From: Clostridiales bacterium
GTDB lineage: Bacteria; Bacillota; Clostridia; Christensenellales; UBA1242
DNA length: 15,951 nucleotides
Assembly (NCBI GenBank): GCA_918241715.1
Contig: CAKJYB010000041.1
Span: 1-15,951 of the forward strand
Direction: 5' to 3'
The notes under the pieces are model-generated. The model made no database searches and was not told where the DNA came from. It was given only the letters and a program-made list of their open reading frames with translations. Both the position numbers and the translations under genes were made by a program. Shown piece by piece: positions 12,457-15,951 of this stretch (position 1 is its first letter; every line of letters begins with the position of its first letter).

Positions 12457-14043
12457 ATGATTGATTTAATCTTGGCTTCTCCTGCAGTCGTATCTGGATT
12501 AGTTTCTGGCATTGTTTGTGCCATTGTTGGAATTATTCTTGGCTTTGTAATTTACAGAGTTTATAGTGCAAAAAAATTAAACAAAAACAAATCAAATGCT
12601 ATCAAAATTATTGAAGATGCGTATGCAGAAGCAAAGACAATAAAGAAAGAAGCGATAATTGAAAGCAAAGAGCAAGCACAAAAACTTAAAGAAGAAGTCG
12701 AACTTGAAGTAAAAGAACGTAGAAACGAAGTAATCAAAATCGAAGAACGTTTAAACCAAAAAGAAGAATATCTTGAAAAGAAAGAGCTTGCTGTAGACAA
12801 AAGAAACGAACAACTTGACGAAGAGAAAAAGAGTTTGGACGAAACAAAAGCTACTCTTCAAAAGAACATTGAAGAACAACAAAAAATCAAAGAACAAATT
12901 TTGGAAGAGCTTGAAAAAACATCAAAACTTTCAAAACAAGAAGCAAAAGATCTTCTTATTGCAAGCATGAGAAATGATGCTCAAAAAGAAGCTGCTGTCA
13001 TTGTAAAGCAGATTGAAGACGAAGCAAGAGAAGAAGGCGACAAAAAGGCACGTTGGATTGTTGGACAAGCAATTCAAAGATGTGCAACTGAAACGACAAG
13101 TGAAATGACTGTGTCGGTTGTTTCTTTACCTAATGACGAAATGAAGGGAAGGATCATCGGCAGAGAAGGCAGAAACATCAGAGCAATCGAAGCTGCAACT
13201 GGAGTTGAACTTATTGTTGACGACACACCAGAAACAATCACTGTTTCAGGTTTTGATCCAATCAGAAGAGAAGTTGCAAGACTTTCACTTGAAAAACTTA
13301 TTTCTGATGGAAGAATTCACCCAACCAGAATTGAAGAAATTGTTGACAAAATGCAAAAAGAAGTTGACAAAATCTGCAAGCAAGCAGGGGAAGACGCACT
13401 CAACGAAGTTGGAATTTTCAACATGAATCCAGAACTTGTTAAAGTGCTTGGGAAACTCAAGTATCGTACAAGTTATGGTCAAAACGTTTTGAAGCATTCA
13501 ATTGAAACGGCAATTATTGCTGGACTTTTGGCTGCAGAACTTGGCGCAAATGTTAAGATTGCAAAACGTGGTGGACTTTTGCATGACATCGGAAAGGCTC
13601 TTGACCATGAGATTGAAGGAACACACGTTCAAATCGGCGTTGATCTTGCAAGGAAATGTGGAGAAAACGAAGAAGTTGTTCACTGCATAGAAGCACACCA
13701 CTTCAACGTTGAATTCAAAACAATTGAAGCTGTTATTGTTCAGGTTGCTGATGCTATTTCAAGTTCAAGACCGGGGGCAAGAAGAGACAGCTACGAAAAC
13801 TATATCAAACGTCTTCAACAACTTGAAGAAATTGCAAACGGATTTAAAGGCGTTGACAAGTCTTATGCTGTTCAGGCCGGAAGAGAAGTTAGAATCATTG
13901 TAAAACCAGAACAAATCTCTGACAGCGAAGCTATGTTTATGGCAAAAGATATTGCTGCAAAGATTGAAGCAGAAATGCAATATCCAGGACAAATCAAAGT
14001 CAACGTTATCAGAGAAAGCAGATTTACTGAAACTGCAAAATAA
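12457..14043 (+). CDS. rny: Ribonuclease Y
   Basis: Membrane-anchored endoribonuclease that starts mRNA decay in many Firmicutes. The product is 528 aa, close to the usual 520. In order: N-terminal membrane anchor (about 10-34), a long charged coiled coil (about 40-200), the KH RNA-binding domain with GRIIGREGRNIR (231-242), and the HD phosphohydrolase domain with LKHSIETA (345-352) and LLHDIGKALDHE (374-385), whose His376-Asp377 is the HD pair. AGGGGG (12446-12451) lies 5 nt before ATG. The leader downstream of the predicted transcript start can form a hairpin (12403-12409 with 12430-12436). Two small membrane-protein genes follow at short spacing with no terminator between, so they are probably co-transcribed. 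Confidence 0.97.
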   Translation: MIDLILASPAVVSGLVSGIVCAIVGIILGFVIYRVYSAKKLNKNKSNAIKIIEDAYAEAKTIKKEAIIESKEQAQKLKEEVELEVKERRNEVIKIEERLNQKEEYLEKKELAVDKRNEQLDEEKKSLDETKATLQKNIEEQQKIKEQILEELEKTSKLSKQEAKDLLIASMRNDAQKEAAVIVKQIEDEAREEGDKKARWIVGQAIQRCATETTSEMTVSVVSLPNDEMKGRIIGREGRNIRAIEAATGVELIVDDTPETITVSGFDPIRREVARLSLEKLISDGRIHPTRIEEIVDKMQKEVDKICKQAGEDALNEVGIFNMNPELVKVLGKLKYRTSYGQNVLKHSIETAIIAGLLAAELGANVKIAKRGGLLHDIGKALDHEIEGTHVQIGVDLARKCGENEEVVHCIEAHHFNVEFKTIEAVIVQVADAISSSRPGARRDSYENYIKRLQQLEEIANGFKGVDKSYAVQAGREVRIIVKPEQISDSEAMFMAKDIAAKIEAEMQYPGQIKVNVIRESRFTETAK

Positions 14044-14071
14044 TTTTCTTAAGAAATATTTGGGGGTAGTT

Positions 14072-14380
14072 ATGGCAGAGAAGAAAAACAACGAAAGAAG
14101 GCCATCACAAAGTTGGAGTGCAACCAAGGTTTTGGATTGTTTGGCATATTTTGCAATAGCATTTATTGCAATTGCACTTATTTTGAGATTGATTTTCAAA
14201 AAACACAGCCCATCTGTTGCTGCTGCGTTTCAATCAATAGGAGAAGCTGTTGCTTACATCATTTGCATTTGGCTTGGTTTCTATTGGACAAGAAGAAAGA
14301 AAAATATCTGGTGGTTTATCTGCTGGCTTGTTGCTTCTGTTTTGATTGTTGTTATTTACATTTTTGCTCTTAGTGCATAA
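14072..14380 (+). CDS. Small membrane protein of unknown function downstream of rny
   Basis: The 102-aa product starts at ATG 14072. GGGGG at 14062-14066 lies 5 nt upstream; the same frame extends further left but overlaps rny. The N-terminus is polar and basic (about 1-18), followed by three hydrophobic segments at 21-42, 50-72 and 79-100. The loop TRRKKN (73-78) between the second and third indicates that this side is cytoplasmic. The protein is rich in Trp, Ile and Phe. I do not recognise the family. It sits 28 nt after rny and 12 nt before another small membrane protein, so it is probably in the rny operon. An association with membrane-bound RNase Y is possible but is only inferred from position. 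Confidence 0.8.
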   Translation: MAEKKNNERRPSQSWSATKVLDCLAYFAIAFIAIALILRLIFKKHSPSVAAAFQSIGEAVAYIICIWLGFYWTRRKKNIWWFICWLVASVLIVVIYIFALSA

Positions 14381-14392
14381 AAGGACAAACTA

Positions 14393-14770
14393 ATGATAAT
14401 TTATATTGTATCAGCTGTCGACTTGGTTTTGACAGCACTCTTTGCAATTTTGAATAAGTATGTTTGGAAAGGCTTTGCTTATTTTGTCCTTTCTCTTTTG
14501 CTTGCACTTGCACTTGCTTGGGGAATATGGCTGGTTTATAAGTATTTCACAGCATTCAAAAAAGAAATGGAAGAAGAGTTTAACGAATACAAAATTCGTG
14601 TCATGAACAAAGAAAAAATAACATCAAAACAATTTGAAGAAGCAGAAGAATCTTACAGAAAGTCATTCAAAAAGACTTTGATAAAACAAATCATTTTCAA
14701 ATGGTTTATCATATGTTTTTGCTTTTCGATTGCAGTAAGCTTTTTGCTTGCAATGATCTTCTACAAATAA
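14393..14770 (+). CDS. Small membrane protein of unknown function, end of rny operon
   Basis: The 125-aa product begins 12 nt after the preceding gene, with AAGGA 7 nt before ATG. Two hydrophobic segments (about 3-20 and 27-50) are followed by a charged helical stretch rich in Glu and Lys (51-98), probably cytoplasmic and possibly coiled coil. A third hydrophobic segment (101-123) ends almost at the C-terminus. I do not recognise the family. A terminator follows immediately and closes the rny transcript. Confidence 0.8.
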   Translation: MIIYIVSAVDLVLTALFAILNKYVWKGFAYFVLSLLLALALAWGIWLVYKYFTAFKKEMEEEFNEYKIRVMNKEKITSKQFEEAEESYRKSFKKTLIKQIIFKWFIICFCFSIAVSFLLAMIFYK

Positions 14771-14795
14771 AAAGGACCAAATTTGGTCTTTTTTT
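14771..14795 (+). terminator. Terminator of the rny operon
   Basis: A perfect palindrome GACCAAATTTGGTC (14775-14788), preceded by A residues and followed by a run of seven T. It begins directly after the stop codon at 14768-14770. Confidence 0.85.
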
Positions 14796-14808
14796 ATTGT
14801 GCGATTAT

Positions 14809-14837
14809 TTTGCATTTATAGATATATTTGATATAAT
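14809..14837 (+). promoter_or_regulatory. Promoter of comM
   Basis: TTTGCA (14809-14814) with a 17-bp spacer, or TTGCAT with 16 bp, to a perfect TATAAT (14832-14837). The predicted leader is about 16 nt, containing GGGGG at 14850-14854. Confidence 0.6.
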
Positions 14838-14859
14838 AGAGTATATTTTGGGGGTTGAG

Positions 14860-15951
14860 ATGCTTTCTAAAGTAAAGAGTTTTGGATTAAATGGAATTGA
14901 AGGGTTTTTGACTCAAATCGAAACTGACATTGTTGGTGGAGTTCCACACTTTGATATTGTTGGACTTGGAGACACTTCTGTCAAAGAAGCAAAAGAAAGG
15001 GTTAAGTCTGCCATAAGAAACTCTGGATTTGAATTCCCTGTAAAACACTACACAATAAATCTTGCTCCAGCAGACTTAAAGAAAGAAGGCCCACTTTTTG
15101 ATCTTGGAATCGCTGTTGGAATCTTGGCTGCATCAAATCAGATTTCAACTTTAAGATACAAAGACTATATTTTTGTTGGGGAACTTTCTCTTGATGGCTC
15201 TGTCAAAAAGGTAAGGGGACTTCTGCCTATTTTGATTGCTGCAAGGGAGCTTGGATACAAGAAGTTTGTCATTCCACAAGAAAACGCCGTAGAAGCCAGT
15301 TTTATCTCTGGCATGGAAATTTATGCGTTTTCTTCACTAAAAGGCGTTGTAGGCTTTTTAAACGGCGAAAATAAGGATGTTGTGCCTGTTGAGACAAAAT
15401 CTTTTGACGAAGTTTTGACAATGGCAGAAAACAGACTTGATTTTGAAAATGTCAAAGGTCAGCCGGTTGCAAAGCGTGCACTTGAAATTGCTGCAGCTGG
15501 TGGACACAATGTTTTAATGATTGGGCCACCTGGAAGTGGAAAGAGCATGCTTGCAAAATGTTTTTCTGGGATTCTGCCAGATTTGACTTTTGAAGAAGCC
15601 TTGGAAGTAACAAAAATTCACTCTGTTGCCGGAGAACTTGACCTTAAGAAAGGAATTATCACACAAAGGCCTTTCCGTTCTCCACACCACACGGCATCGT
15701 CGGTAAGTTTGACCGGTGGTGGTGTGCACAGCAAGCCGGGGGAAATCAGTTTGGCACATAATGGGGTGCTTTTCTTGGACGAATTTCCAGAATATCCAAG
15801 ACAACTTATTGAAACATTGAGACAGCCACTTGAAGATGGTTGCATAACTGTTGCAAGAGCAAATCAGACAATAACGTATCCATCAAGTTTTACGCTTGTT
15901 GCCAGCATGAATCCATGTCCTTGTGGAAACTATGGCTCAAAGGACAAAGAG
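14860..15951 (+). CDS. comM: YifB/ComM-family Mg-chelatase-like AAA+ ATPase (3' end outside window)
   Basis: AAA+ protein of the YifB/ComM family. In naturally transformable Gram-negative bacteria ComM is a helicase that promotes branch migration during recombination; the role in Firmicutes is unclear. 364 codons are visible of about 500, and the frame is open to the window edge. The N-terminal Lon-protease-like fold (ChlI domain, about 20-165) has GVPHFDIVGLGD and INLAPADLKKEGP. The ATPase core starts near 200 with GQPVAKRALEIAAAGGHNVL, then Walker A GPPGSGKS (222-229), the motif RSPHHTAS (273-280), Walker B GVLFLDEFPE (302-311) and NPCPCGNYG (351-359). Start: GGGGG lies 5 nt before ATG 14860, with TATAAT at 14832-14837. 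This is a monocistronic start after the rny terminator. Confidence 0.93.
   Translation, partial: MLSKVKSFGLNGIEGFLTQIETDIVGGVPHFDIVGLGDTSVKEAKERVKSAIRNSGFEFPVKHYTINLAPADLKKEGPLFDLGIAVGILAASNQISTLRYKDYIFVGELSLDGSVKKVRGLLPILIAARELGYKKFVIPQENAVEASFISGMEIYAFSSLKGVVGFLNGENKDVVPVETKSFDEVLTMAENRLDFENVKGQPVAKRALEIAAAGGHNVLMIGPPGSGKSMLAKCFSGILPDLTFEEALEVTKIHSVAGELDLKKGIITQRPFRSPHHTASSVSLTGGGVHSKPGEISLAHNGVLFLDEFPEYPRQLIETLRQPLEDGCITVARANQTITYPSSFTLVASMNPCPCGNYGSKDKE

Noticed and set aside
13952..14071. Longer version of the 102-aa membrane protein beginning inside rny
   Set aside because: It overlaps 92 nt of rny in another frame with no ribosome site; GGGGG-N5-ATG marks 14072 as the start.

Overview
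The window is ordinary chromosome of a low-GC, Gram-positive, endospore-forming lineage, most like the Clostridia. The evidence is an intact spoIVB, an RNase Y gene, the tig-clpP-clpX order, an argR-recN pair, a rhodanese-less ThiI and a clostridial-type tyrosine recombinase. I cannot place it more precisely. There is no phage, IS element, CRISPR array, rRNA or tRNA that I can see, and gene density is high.

Layout, left to right. (1) 2-1057: 3' part of thiI with a terminator. (2) 1098-1343: a regulatory region with an ARG box, a promoter and several TTATGCATAA-type palindromes, followed by the argR-recN operon and a terminator. (3) 3514-4131: a small multi-spanning membrane protein of the COG2426 type, convergent with (4) 4168-5880 (minus), which encodes a PadR-type DNA-binding domain joined through a long acidic linker to four membrane segments. 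(5) 5881-6094: a control region with the padR promoter, overlapping dyads and long inverted repeats. (6) 6095-7927: a YgjP/SprT-like metal-dependent hydrolase followed by spoIVB. (7) 7928-7985: nested inverted repeats between convergent genes. (8) 7986-9023 (minus): a XerC/D-like recombinase, divergent from (9) tig-clpP-clpX, the protein-folding and proteolysis operon. (10) rny plus two small unknown membrane proteins, apparently one transcript. (11) 5' part of comM (YifB type), cut by the window end.

In Bacillus subtilis ahrC(argR)-recN-spoIVB-spo0A are contiguous. Here recN and spoIVB are separated by three genes and spo0A does not follow spoIVB. The most unusual gene is the membrane-tethered PadR protein. 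Its promoter overlaps two dyads, so autoregulation is plausible. A second theme is a recurring intergenic palindrome (TTGCATAAYAC / GTRTTATGCAA) upstream of argR, between padR and ygjP, and between spoIVB and the recombinase gene. A third is translation initiation. Five genes use a G-run exactly 5 nt before ATG, whereas two have a TATAAT box 6 nt before ATG and no Shine-Dalgarno, as expected for leaderless mRNAs. All functions are assigned by reading sequence motifs; no database search was possible.
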